Assembly: GCA_947311845.1 (NCBI GenBank)
Contig: CAMZMU010000040.1
Span: forward strand, 58,491,537-58,555,536
From: Poa pratensis
Lineage: Eukaryota; Streptophyta; Magnoliopsida; Poales; Poaceae
Direction: 5' to 3'
DNA: 64,000 nucleotides
Position numbers and translations under genes: made by a program. Positions 29,816-39,310 of this stretch are shown piece after piece. The notes beneath the pieces were generated by a model. The model did no database searches and was not told the DNA's origin. It worked only from the letters and a program-made list of their open reading frames with translations. Position 1 is the first letter of the stretch. Every line of letters begins with the position of its first letter.

Positions 29816-30047
29816 TTCTGTGGCGCATTGTATATTTTTCTGTGGCGCACCGCCTGTTGCTGCGCCACTAAAAAGATTTCTGTGGCGCATGGACCGTGGT
29901 GCGCCACAGAATGTTGGGATTTCTGTGGCGCACCCCCAGGTGCGCCACAGAATTCACATTTTTGTGGCGACAATTCTGTGGCGCACCCACCATGCGCCAC
30001 AGAAAGGCAAAGTGGGTGCGCCACAGAATGCCTTTTCCCTAGTAGTG
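29816..30047. repeat. Right subterminal repeat array and TIR of CACTA2
   Basis: Ctgtggcgca and its complement recur about ten times up to the terminal ccctagtagtg. The right TIR has one extra G relative to the left. Confidence 0.85.
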
Positions 30048-30479
30048 TGGTATTTTTAACTGCAGGTAGACGTAGCAGGGACGGGCAGTGAATTTGACAT
30101 AGGCTTCTCTCCTGAAGATCGCATGGTATGGACCTTTAGTAGCCACAACCTCGAAGCTTAGGAGTTCTGTGCGGAAGTTTTGCTCCGTCCCAAAGCTGAC
30201 TTCGAGGGTTATTTTTCCTATAGGTCTTGTAAGTACTCCTGGAATTATGCCTTGGATATCCTTCCTGGTTGGCTGTAGCCGCCACTCGGGTATGTTCATT
30301 CGACGGAGCGTGTCTTGGTATAGGATGTTTACTCTTCCTCCTCCATCCATGAGGACTTTGTTCAACCTGTATCCTGCGACTAGTGGTGCGACTACAAGGG
30401 CCAACTGTCCTGGATCTTTTACTTCTGGGGGATGATCGTCGCGGCTCCAAATGACCGATCGCTCTGTCAGCGACGGCAT
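30048..30479 (-). pseudogene. Protease of element C
   Basis: On the minus strand the frame begins with ERSVIWSRDDHP, the same entry motif as in A and D, and continues to VLMDGGGRVNILY, whose first Asp is the retropepsin catalytic residue. The usual G-R-P motif reads FRREAYVKF, so one conserved glycine is changed. The frame is cut by CACTA2 at YLQLKI and resumes at 27187. A stop lies between this frame and gag. It would process the Gag-Pol precursor if intact. Confidence 0.8.
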
Positions 30480-30519
30480 CTTTCCGGCGTTGGGATTTGG
30501 TCACATCTTCGGTCGCTGT

Positions 30520-31787
30520 TTACTTGTTTCCTTTTTCCGCTGTTTGCACCTCCACGGTATGAAATTGCCCTATATTTCTTCTAAATGAAGGGTTGGGCGT
30601 TTGGTGGGAGCTTGCCTTGTCCTTATGCTGCATTGATCCGCTGTGAGTCGCGACTGATGAATCACTTTCTTTCCACCGCCTGTAGTAATGGCACTGCGCC
30701 TTCGTGTGGCTCGCGGGTCTCCCATCCCTTCTGCGGTGTAAGTCGCAAGGACCGTCAAAGATCCATTCGGCGCTATTGGGAAGGGATTCCTTATCGCTTC
30801 TTTGCTCCCTCAGTTGATACTTACGCTGTTCAGTTTGTGTTGCGTGCACCCTTTCCTTTGGGATTTGTGATAAGCCGCCTGCCATCTTATCTGTCTTTGC
30901 ATACTTATTGGCTATCGCCAAAAGTTGATCGAAACTATCGATCTTATGTCCGGCGCGACTTAACTTATGCACCAGCGGCTCAAATCTACAATTCTTCCTT
31001 ATGACTTGTACTGCAGATTGCACTGTTATATTTTTGGCGGAGCCAAGGATTTCTGCGACTCTTTTTATCCAATCGCCGCTTGATTCGTCCTCCTTCTGGA
31101 CGCATTGCCTGAAGTTTTTCATGTCTTCCGTTTGGAATCTTTTGATGAACTTATCGTTCAGGTCTTCCCATGTGTTTATTGACCTTGGCGGCAACCTTAG
31201 CAGCCAATCCCTGGCTTCTCCCTGTATTACCAAGTGAAAATACTTTGCGAGCACCTCCTGAGTTACATCTGTTACTGTCATGTTTATTTCATAATCTTCT
31301 ATCCATAGGGCGGGGTCTTGGTCGTTATGGTAGGTGGTGACTCGCTGCGACTCACCAAAGTTCGGAGGGAAACGAGTGAGCCGTATCTCCTCCCAAAGCA
31401 TGTTGGCCCTTTCAATAACGAATAGGAGCTTACTGGTGCTGAATCTTCATCTGATTCAGTTTCAAACTGGGTTGGTTGAGTCGCCCCGAGTGTCTGCGGC
31501 TTATCAACTGCCTTATTTTCTTTGTCTGGTGATATTTGTAGACCTGCTAGCTGGTTGACTACTTCTTCCACGCCGCATCTTTCCGCGCCCCATGATACCT
31601 CGTGTTGCGGTTCGTTAGGCGTGATTCCATACATGTTTGCCTGCTGTAGGACAGCAGTTTGTAGTAGATCAATCGCATGGCGAGCTTCCTTATCAGCTCG
31701 CGTGTCTCCGACCGGTGCTATTCTTGACAATATCCCGATCGCGGCGTGCACATTGCTCTCCGGATTGTTGTGAAACTTCTGCTTCAT
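30520..31787 (-). pseudogene. Gag of element C
   Basis: The minus-strand frame 31787-31299 carries an Asp/Glu-rich N-terminal linker, then shifts frame near 31400. The core (31401-30520) has RFPPNFGESQRVTTY, ALWIEDYEINM, YFHLVIQGEARDWL and the FIKRFQ block of plant Gypsy gag. The nucleocapsid motif is C-x2-H-x9-H-x4-C (CDLHRRRDGRPASHTKAQC), the same unusual spacing family as A and D. Gag assembles particles around the RNA. The frameshift makes this copy defective. Confidence 0.82.
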
Positions 31788-31905
31788 CTCTCGCCCCCTT
31801 TCGTCCGTCTTGGTCCAAATCGCGTGCTGCTTTCGCTGCCAACGCTGCAGTCGCCGATCTTCTTCCTAGAGTTTTTTGTGCTCGGCCGTGAGCCTTTGCG
31901 CTTCT

Positions 31906-32334
31906 TCACAAAGCTTCGATTTCTTTAATTTTGGGATCTTCCTCCCAGCTCGGTAGATATTCCCAAACTGGTTTTGACGGGACAGGGACGGATACTTTTG
32001 CTGTGGCTTGCTGCAGTTCTTCTAGCACGCGGACCCTGACTGGCCGCAGTTCCTCTGCTGATTCGCCTCCTTGAGTCGCGTCCATAGATCTGCGACTGAC
32101 GGATCCGACGAAGATTTTCATAGACCCAATGGGAACAATGTACCCGAACTCGACGTGATCTGCCTCGGGTCCCCACTCTGAGTCGTCAATGAAGGGAACA
32201 CCATTGATGTTTTCAACTTGGCCGATGGCGATGTCCTTGAACCCTGATTCCGATCCTCCCCGGAACGTGACGCTCTTGACCGCAGGCCCCACGGTGGGCG
32301 CCAACTGTTGTGGGTTTGTCACGTCAGATGTCAT
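31906..32334 (-). CDS. N-terminal gag-region ORF of element C, starting in the LTR
   Basis: The ATG at 32334 (minus) lies in the LTR, 28 bases before its end, and the frame passes through the primer site as NPQQLAPTVGPA. An upstream in-frame ATG exists at 32409. The VPIGSMKIFVG block matches the equivalent ORF of A (IPIGKINVFVG). After about 140 codons it ends at 31906, just before the gag frame. Conservation of this start and frame in A, C and D suggests that a leader or N-terminal Gag segment is really translated. I know no named domain for it. Confidence 0.6.
   Translation of the reverse strand: MTSDVTNPQQLAPTVGPAVKSVTFRGGSESGFKDIAIGQVENINGVPFIDDSEWGPEADHVEFGYIVPIGSMKIFVGSVSRRSMDATQGGESAEELRPVRVRVLEELQQATAKVSVPVPSKPVWEYLPSWEEDPKIKEIEAL
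32286..32303 (-). other. tRNA primer binding site of element C
   Basis: On the minus strand it reads tggcgcccaccgtggggc, identical to A and D, two bases inside the 5' LTR. Confidence 0.8.
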
Positions 32335-32821
32335 GGATGACTTCGTAGGTTTGGAATTGCGCGAGTCAATCGTCTCCGAGCTTGGGATCGCAGGAACAAA
32401 GATCAACACAGATTTACCCAGGTTCGGCCCCTCAATGTGAGGTAAAGACCTACTTCCTGCCTACCCTAGATTGGTAATGATATGATATATGAAGTGTTAC
32501 AATGGAGGCGATCCGATCTCGGTACTCGCCGTATGAACTAGGGTTTGAGGGCTTGGCCTTGTCTAAGTCCTGCGAGTTCTCTTTATATACACAGAGACTC
32601 GCCAGGTTACAAAGGAAACTTCCTCCACAAGGAATATACCAACTGGAACCTACTTGGAAACTAACTAGTCCTCACGTCTTTCAGGATATGTCTTCTAGAT
32701 TCTTCTCCTTGTGGCGGTGCGATATTGGGCTTGCTTTCATGTAGGCCTTTGCTCGTGCGAGTAAAGTGGGTCGCACTTATCAATATGGGCCGTGGGTTAA
32801 TCCACAAAGTATTCCCCGACA
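32306..32821 (-). repeat. 5' LTR of element C
   Basis: It is 516 bp and matches the split 3' LTR with about 16 substitutions counted by eye. On the minus strand it starts tgtcggggaatac and contains a tatataaag stretch (complement at about 32581-32590) as probable TATA box. Confidence 0.94.
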
Positions 32822-32826
32822 ACGTC

Positions 32827-35206
32827 CTTCATCGTCGTCGCGTCTCGGCTTAATTGCCGTCGTGGCCTACTAATCGTCGCATATTCGCCAACACGGAGTG
32901 ACCGACAAGCTGTAGCATGCAGCATAAGAGGAGAACTAGGAAGTCGCCGCCTTGCTAGAATCAGCCTCAGGATCCGGGGGCTGCCGCCTACATCCTTGGG
33001 GCTGTCTTCTTCAGTCTGGGGGGTGCCGTCTTCCGCCTCGCCCTCCTCCTCGACATCAACGTCAACAAATATCAAACAGCTAAGTTCTTTATACACTTGA
33101 CGATTAATTAACTATATGGTCATGAAATATAAAGTCTATGGTTTGCTCATTATGCTCTGAGATCATGTCGTCTTTTGTCTTTTCCCAAAATCTGCTCTTA
33201 GCTAAGTGGTTCAAACTTTTAGATACTTGCCGCCTCTGGGCCAAATTAAGCAATCATTTTCCACCGCCTAGTATCCTTATTCTGACTGCTTATATGTGGG
33301 TCGCCTAGTAGTATGTCGTTGCCACCAACATGCCGGCTTTGGTTTCTGAGTCTAAATCATCTGGTATCGTACCCGGTTGGCTCAGTTAAACTAACTGTGA
33401 TGCGGTACCGCCAACATACAAAAAGCTAAGCATGTAGGTCAGATAAATATTAAGGCGGGCCACATAAAATTTACAACCCATAAGTGTTTATTAAAAAAAC
33501 TACCGGCTCACGCCTTAAAATTGTCCAACTTACGTTAAAAGTATATCTTAATGCAGCTATGTTTACTATGCAGGATACTTGATGCTCGGAAGCTGCAATC
33601 GCAGCATTTTCATCGTCTCGAGCCACCTTTTGGTCAAGCTAGCACAAACCTCGACAACTACAACCATTCGATCTAAAACGCCACAAGTTCTTCTGAGCAT
33701 CAAGCCGAGTTTTGAGTACGTCGACTCAATGCTCGGGGGATGTAGATCGGCAGATCAAGAAAAACTCTGGGAAACGAAGCCCGAGGGCTCGACATCGACA
33801 CTACCCCTCGCCAGATACTCTGGGGTTTGACATCGACAATGCCTTCACCCAATACTTGGGGGCTGCACGACATGCGGCTCCATCATCAACGTCACGGCCG
33901 CCTTGTCGTCAGCGACACGGCCGCCATTATCGCCTCCATGGCACGGCCCGCCTTATTATCAGTGGCACGGCCACCTCATCGTCTCCATGGCATGACTACA
34001 TATATCTAAAATCGCGCATCCGTGCCGACCCGCTGCACCTCGGTTGACTTCCGTGTCTGCGCGAGCGTTCCGTGTTCGTGCCCACAGGATGGCAAAGCCA
34101 CGTCCATCGGAACGCTTCGGCTGCTGATCGATCGGCATGGAAGAGCAAATCAAGTCCTGAGGAAAGCAAACATACAAGCTGCCGTATCGTGGTGCCAAGC
34201 TGGTTGCTTTTGGTACTACACGTGAGGACAATCAACAACCCAATTAGTGCATGGATTTTCTGGCCGGGACTCCGATCACATGCATGGAATTTCTGGCAAG
34301 CATGCCATGTTTCAATCGCTCAAATCAAGGTGTATCAGTATATCTGTGTCTTTGCTTTCGACCAAATGTTGTAGCCAACTACTCACCGCGTTCCTGGCTT
34401 AATTACTACCACTCCGCCGTCTTTGCCGTGTCCGATTCCGATCCGACGTCTGGCTTAGGCGGATCGCCGCCACTTTCATTGCGGCCTATCCATTGCCGCG
34501 TTCCAGCTTAATTGCTAACGCAGCACGACGCCTTTCCGGCATAATTATCGTCGCGTTCCGACGCGGCATGGCACACCTTTTCAACAAACTTATCGGCGCG
34601 TTCTGGCTTAACTGCTGACGCGGTAAGGCCGACTATTCAAGTCGTCAAATCTCAAGTTTTGCCGTATCTACAATTTAGGCGGGACGCCGCCATCATCGCG
34701 TTCGATTTAACCGAATTCATCGCCAGATTGTTAGCTGTTGTTTCCAATCACCCAAATCTGGCCATTTTGGGAAGACATCGATTGGTAGAAAACAATAAAG
34801 ATCCATGTTCTAGCTTAATTGCTAACGTGGCACGGCCGCTTTGTCGTCAGCGACACGACCGCCATCTTTGCCTCTGTGGCACGGCAGAAATGCCATCATG
34901 ACATCGCTCCATCTCTCCTTGAGTTCAACCTGTCGTGGACGCAGGATGACATGGACGCGTCAACTATTAACTTGACCAGTCTACATGACAAGATACTACA
35001 CAGAAGATTCCTCTGACAGGAGGTCAGCCGCCTTTCCCATGTTCTGGTCAAAGACGACGCCAGTTCGGCTCCCAATTACCCGAACCGCCGTCTGCCTTTT
35101 GTTCGGAATGATTCAAGCTCTTCAGCCGCCTAAATTCAAGAAACAAGATGGACATCGCTCAAGACGAAGAAGGCAACTAGAGAACTTAAACCTTTATGGG
35201 GGCTAA
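32827..35206 (+). mobile_element. Right part of element F, noncoding internal region
   Basis: This stretch directly continues 978 after removal of C. It has no protein domain that I recognise. It is built of degenerate repeats: cttaattgctaacg-type motifs at about 34507 and 34815, and a cacggccgccttgtcgtcagcg block at 33893 that recurs near 34835. A polypurine tract, tatgggggctaa, ends at 35206. The region resembles the long 3' noncoding part of a Tat-type element whose coding portion lies outside the window or was lost. Confidence 0.55.
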
Positions 35207-35637
35207 TGTTGGGGATATACCAACTAGGGGTATCTCTAACATGGAGAAATCCGGCTTATCCGGGGTGGTCCAAGCCGGGCGGCCCAGTTAGCCAAAGTAC
35301 AAGACGGAGATATGCCGACTAAAGGAAGGTCCAAGACGGAGGCCCAGCGATCAGCCGACTTGGAGCACAAGGAGGAGACAGAAGCCATATTAGTCTAAGA
35401 CTCTATTTCCTTGCCGGTCAAGTCTTTCCTTCCAATCCCTAGGCCTGGCCGCCTTTATAAGCCGGCCTAGGGAAGCCTTTAGGGCAACACTTCTCATACG
35501 TCCAATACTCATTGTAACCTGTAACACCGCTAATGCCTTATAGTGAGTTATAGCAGCACGTAGGGCTCCGCCACCGCCGTGGAGCCTGAAGCTGGGTAAA
35601 CCGCCGTGTACAATCTCGACCCGGACGACACCACCTT
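35207..35637 (+). repeat. 3' LTR of element F, truncated by insertion of D
   Basis: It starts tgttggggatataccaac directly after a polypurine tract and has a TATA-like ctttataagcc at about 35451-35461. At 35637 it is interrupted by D; acctt (35633-35637) would be one TSD copy, the partner lying outside the window. The 5' LTR of F is not visible. Confidence 0.65.
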
Positions 35638-36625
35638 TGTCGGGGGGCTACCCCCGGGTAGGTCATGATATGGTATAAGCGATGTCCCAGAGGTGGGCCA
35701 GGTTACAGTAAAAGCCGGCATACCCGGACCGCAGAGGTGACCAAGGGGTGGTATTGGTACAAACCGACATTGGTAAATCAAGATGTCCCGGGGCAGGAGG
35801 AACCGAGGTATAATGCTGGTGCCTACCGGCATAGGTTGACCGAGATAAAGGATCCGAGACATCATAACCGACATATATGTGTCGGTATCTTGTGTGTTTT
35901 CTTATGTGCAGGAAGGTTATTCAGGAAAGGGAATCCGGCATATCCATGCCGGGTTATCCTTGTGTCGGACAGAGGTCAATACTCCTGTCACATCCCGTCT
36001 GGCACGGAAGCGCCTGACACGGGAGCGTGCAGGAGGAACGAGATGGCAGGCCATCATTCAACCGCTGACTCCGGGTTATCCGGGAACAGACTGCGAGGCA
36101 GAGGTATGGGCAGGCCTTGTCCTGTCTCTGGCAGAGGGTACCTTCTAGGCGTGCCGTAGAGCTGCAGGAGATGGGCTTGTCACGTCCTGTCTCTGACAGG
36201 AGTAACATCATGACATACCTGTGGCGTGGCTACAGTGTTCCGGGAGGGGTGTTCCTGTAACTCGGTTTTAGCCTATAAGTATGTCTGCACCCCCTCCTGC
36301 GTGAGGGACGGCCAGAGGAGAGGCACAGAGAGACATTCCCCCCCCCCCCTTAGCTTCATCTTCTGCCTTGTGTTCATCACCATTGTTGAGATATACAGCT
36401 CAAGGAGCAGCTTGTACACGTGGTACCGAGATATATAGAGAGAGGGGCAGGCAGGAGTAGGGGCTTTACCTCCTCACGAGGGCCCTGAACCTGGGTAGAT
36501 CTTGGTGTGCTTGTGTGTTCTTTGTGTGTGCTTCTTAACGCGCTAGCCCTCTCCCGGATCCACCAGCGTCCATCGGCCCCACACTTTAGCCATCCTATGG
36601 CATCTGCCGTGTTACCACCACGACA
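35638..36625 (+). repeat. 5' LTR of element D
   Basis: It starts tgtcggggggctacc and ends accacgaca, two bases before the primer site. A TATA-like cctataagtatg lies at about 36269-36280. A C-homopolymer of about ten bases is at 36340-36349. The ATG of the gag-region ORF (36597) lies in its last 30 bases, as in A and C. Confidence 0.88.
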
Positions 36626-37688
36626 GTTGGCGCCCACCGTGGGGCTGACAGCGGCGTTGGCTGGTGTGTTCATCCGGACGGGTTCCATCATCACCTCGGG
36701 CGAGCGCGTGGTCAGTGGCCTTGTCCACAGACTCGGCTCGCTGAACTTCATCAGCGACAACGCGGGCTGCTTCGGTAGCAGGCCGATGCCAAGGAACGGC
36801 TGCCTCGTCCTCTTTGGGACGTTCGAGATCTACGTCGCCACCGAAGTTGTCTGCAAGTACCCGGAGCAGGTGCTTGTGGCTGAGGATCCTCCTGCTATCT
36901 GTGCGGCTCGAGGCCGGCGTATCACTCGCCCCGAGAGCTGCGCAGAGGTCCTGATGACCGGCATCGCGGGTGGTGCCGGTAGAGGAGAGCCCGGTGAAGG
37001 AGATGCCGGCAATCTTGGCGCCAAGACCACCAGATCTGCTAAAGTGCCGCTGGAGAGGAGGGAGAACCTCCGCGACCAGGCCGGGACATCCAATGTGCCG
37101 GTCAGAACTGCTCCTCTCGATGATGTGATCGAGAAGCTCGCTGTGCCGGTAGCTACCGGTACAGATGTTGCCTTGACAGAGGCCGAGTTGGAGCTGCATC
37201 GTCAGAATCTGCTGCAGGAGGCCCTCGCGGTGGCCGAGATACGGAGAGAATTCGGGATAACCCTCCGTGAGTACAACCAAGCACATGGTTTAACCCCGGT
37301 AGCAGCTCGCCCTAGTCGCGTAGAAGAGGTGCGTAGAAGGGGCAAAGGCCTCAATGCTGAGATTGCTAGAGATGGTAGATCTAGTTCCAGTAAGACTCCT
37401 AGTAACTTGTCGGTTGAAAAGCCGAAGTATAGTTCCCCTGCTAAGACTCTTAGAGTTGCCGAGGCAGCAAGAGCCGAGTTGTCTGGCTTATCCGGAGAAG
37501 CTCTCCGTAGGCAGCAAGACCGAGTTAATGAGTTGGTAGCTATGGCTACCCGGCAGAATGAGGCCTTTCGTAAGGCTAACACAGCTGTAGGTGTGTCCAG
37601 GTTGTTCACTCGGCTGGAGCAGCCGGTGAAAGATCTAGGGGGCAAGCTTCCTCACCACATGTCGGTGGAGATCGTGACCGGAGTGTAA
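36597..37688 (+). CDS. N-terminal gag-region ORF of element D, starting in the LTR
   Basis: The frame starts MASAVLPPRQLAPTVG, crossing the LTR end and primer site exactly as in A. Residues about 15-85 are hydrophobic and globular-looking, with GCLVLFGTFEIYVATEV at the place of the VPIG..FVG block of A and C. A Gly/Arg-rich linker follows, then from about residue 185 a long charged helix (ELELHRQNLLQEALAV) and a second helix (LRRQQDRVNELVAMA) with coiled-coil character. The stop at 37688 precedes the CACTA3 insertion by 24 bases and may be a mutation, since gag homology continues beyond 59092. It would be part of a Gag precursor. Confidence 0.62.
   Translation: MASAVLPPRQLAPTVGLTAALAGVFIRTGSIITSGERVVSGLVHRLGSLNFISDNAGCFGSRPMPRNGCLVLFGTFEIYVATEVVCKYPEQVLVAEDPPAICAARGRRITRPESCAEVLMTGIAGGAGRGEPGEGDAGNLGAKTTRSAKVPLERRENLRDQAGTSNVPVRTAPLDDVIEKLAVPVATGTDVALTEAELELHRQNLLQEALAVAEIRREFGITLREYNQAHGLTPVAARPSRVEEVRRRGKGLNAEIARDGRSSSSKTPSNLSVEKPKYSSPAKTLRVAEAARAELSGLSGEALRRQQDRVNELVAMATRQNEAFRKANTAVGVSRLFTRLEQPVKDLGGKLPHHMSVEIVTGV
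36628..36645 (+). other. tRNA primer binding site of element D
   Basis: Tggcgcccaccgtggggc, two bases after the LTR, identical to A and C, and inside the open gag-region frame. Confidence 0.8.
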
Positions 37689-37712
37689 ACTCCGGTAGAA
37701 ACAAGCAAATGC

Positions 37713-38015
37713 CACTAGTAGGAAAAGGCCTACCGCTGGCGGACGGAAATGGTCTACCGCTGCCGGGCGGGCGCCCGCCAGCGGTGATTACGCCAGTGGT
37801 AACGATTTACCGCTGGCGGGCGGCCGTCCGCCAGCGGTAACGATCGTTACCGCTGGCGGGCACAATTTCCGCCCGCCAGCGCGAGGATAGGCAGCGCTGG
37901 CGTGCAGCAGCGGCCGCCAGCGCTAAGATACTTCGGCCGCCAGCGGTACGCCTCGCTGGTTGGAGTTCTGAGAGAGCTGTCCGCCAGCGGTACGCCTCTG
38001 TGTCCGCCAGCGGTA
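37713..38015. repeat. Left TIR and subterminal array of CACTA3
   Basis: About ten copies of the unit taccgctggcgg or its complement lie in 300 bases, in alternating orientation, after the 17 bp TIR. Confidence 0.88.
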
Positions 38016-38223
38016 CATTTTTCGTGGTATTTTTTGTTTTTTTTTAAATAACGTATTCCAGCAGCATATCAAATATAAATACAGGATATTGAGGTACAGG
38101 CGACGAAAATGATAATAACATAGAAATTTCCACATACAAACGCGTCAAAAGTTGTCATACACGAATACATGTCGATAGATTAATTCATACACGGAAGTTT
38201 TCCAAATGGATTACTACTGTCAT

Positions 38224-38583
38224 CTAAAACACAATCTTATACAAGAGAATGCCAATAATGATCAGTAAGAAGGGGATCACGATGAAGTTGGACTTCATCC
38301 GGTTCTTCCTCTCTTCCGCAAGCAGGTGATGCAAATATCTAGCTTCTGTCTCCGTTTTACTTTCGTAAATGTTGTGGTTGTTCACGATGATGTTGGACTT
38401 CATCATCCGGTTCGTCTTTTCTTCCTCAAGTAGATGGTTGGCATACCTAGCTTCCGCCTCCGCTTTAGTCTTGTAGCTCTTGTGGTTGTTGTCTTCGAAC
38501 TTGTTCACTTGCTTTTTACAGTCTTCCCACTTTTCATATACTCCTGGAACACGACCTTTGTACACCACATACCACTTCCCCAT
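38224..38583 (-). CDS. Small RNase H1-N-like protein with a C-terminal membrane segment (CACTA3)
   Basis: The exon follows a good acceptor (tgtacag, complement near 38588) and encodes about 119 residues from ATG 38583. Residues 2-45 (KWYVVYKGRVPGVYEKW, then CKKQVN and a SYKTKAEAEARY end) match the small nucleic acid-binding domain at the N-terminus of RNase H1, also called viroplasmin-like. This domain binds RNA/DNA hybrids or dsRNA. Its last helix is then repeated (YESKTETEARYLHHLL), an internal duplication of about 33 residues. The last 20 residues are a hydrophobic membrane segment (FLLIIIGILLYKIVF). The RNase H catalytic domain is absent. It may be a separate protein or the last exon of the partner gene. 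Confidence 0.6.
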   Translation of the reverse strand: MGKWYVVYKGRVPGVYEKWEDCKKQVNKFEDNNHKSYKTKAEAEARYANHLLEEEKTNRMMKSNIIVNNHNIYESKTETEARYLHHLLAEERKNRMKSNFIVIPFLLIIIGILLYKIVF

Positions 38584-38782
38584 TTCTCTGTACACAAGAC
38601 GCATATAAAATTACAAGTCAAATAAGAGTTGTAAGAAAAAAGATTTGTGTACATAAGAGAGAAGAAAGATTAAAGCAAACAAAAAATTAACTAAGCATGC
38701 AAGCATCTAACGAGTTGTGTACATAAGACAGAATAAAGATTTGTTCCTCGATCACCTTCTCTCTGGTATCTACGGGAATGGT

Positions 38783-39306
38783 TCACAACCATTTAAACGA
38801 GTTGAATGGCCTGTCATCACCCGAATAGCTTAAGCGCCTTTCTATATCGGCATTAGCTGGTGGTTGTAAGCCGTAGTAGAATTGTCCATCTTGATCTAGG
38901 ACGTCACACATGATGATTCGCGCGATCATGTTCTGAATGTATCGGAACTCGGCTCTGATAACATAATCAGCGGAGTCCTTTAGTCTTGCAACCCATGCGT
39001 TGAAATCACGAGAAATAAATTGGCCTCGTCGTTGAAACTTTAAAAACCACCTCATTTGATAGAGGAGGTACCATGACTCCGTCCAACTACTTGAATCCTG
39101 CTTCATGCAGGGGAAATACGTTCTGTGCGCGAACCTAAACCTTCCATCCTCTGACTTTCTTGTTTTTAAAATCGGGCCACCCTTCATGGCGTAGCCGTGG
39201 AGAGCATTATTCAGAACAATCTTGATGTCGGTGTAGTCCCGCTTAGACTCCGCCCTGTCTTCATAGCGATCCCCGCTATCGAGATACAAGGAAGCTAAGC
39301 GTTCCA
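38783..39306 (-). pseudogene. Ulp1-like (degenerate) exon of the CACTA3 partner gene
   Basis: On the minus strand, immediately after E, the frame reads MERLASLYLDSGDRY, then RDYTDIKIVLNNAL and RTYFPCMKQDSSSW, then WYLLYQMRWF. The spacing matches the C-terminal half of the Ulp1/SUMO-protease-like domain common in plant CACTA partner proteins. At the usual catalytic Cys position (Q-x5-C-G-x-Y) the sequence is SSSWTESWY, so the nucleophile is missing. The exon ends near 38783 at a gt-type donor. Peptidase activity is therefore unlikely; a structural or DNA-binding role is possible. The family call is by pattern and moderate. Confidence 0.5.
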
Positions 39307-39310
39307 TTTC

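Larger units (their letters stand above)
27188..30047 (+). mobile_element. CACTA2: internally deleted CACTA element
   Basis: Ends read CACTACTAGG..AAA in inverted orientation, with TSD tgg at 27185-27187 and 30048-30050. Subterminal zones (27225-27665 and 29816-30030) are dense in tgtggcgca and its complement. The interior keeps the N-terminal part of a TNP2 transposase (28323-29305) followed by a short C-terminal exon of what looks like a different gene (29361-29479), so most coding sequence was lost in one internal deletion. It interrupts the protease of C within eight bases of the homologous position of CACTA1 in A. Confidence 0.92.
979..32821 (-). mobile_element. Element C: Tat-type Gypsy LTR retrotransposon, hosting A and CACTA2
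   Basis: C lies on the minus strand. Its 5' LTR is 32306-32821 and its 3' LTR is 979-1148 plus 22284-22629; each totals 516 bp. The TSD acgtc is at 974-978 and 32822-32826. A primer site is at 32286-32303 and a gggggctaa polypurine tract lies just inside the 3' LTR (complement of ttagccccc at 22630). Gag and protease are recognisable, but pol is reduced to a scrap of reverse transcriptase. An antisense gene occupies 22930-26094. I count about 16 substitutions between the LTRs (about 3%), making C older than A, as nesting requires. The second RNase H and integrase are deleted, so C is non-autonomous. Confidence 0.93.
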
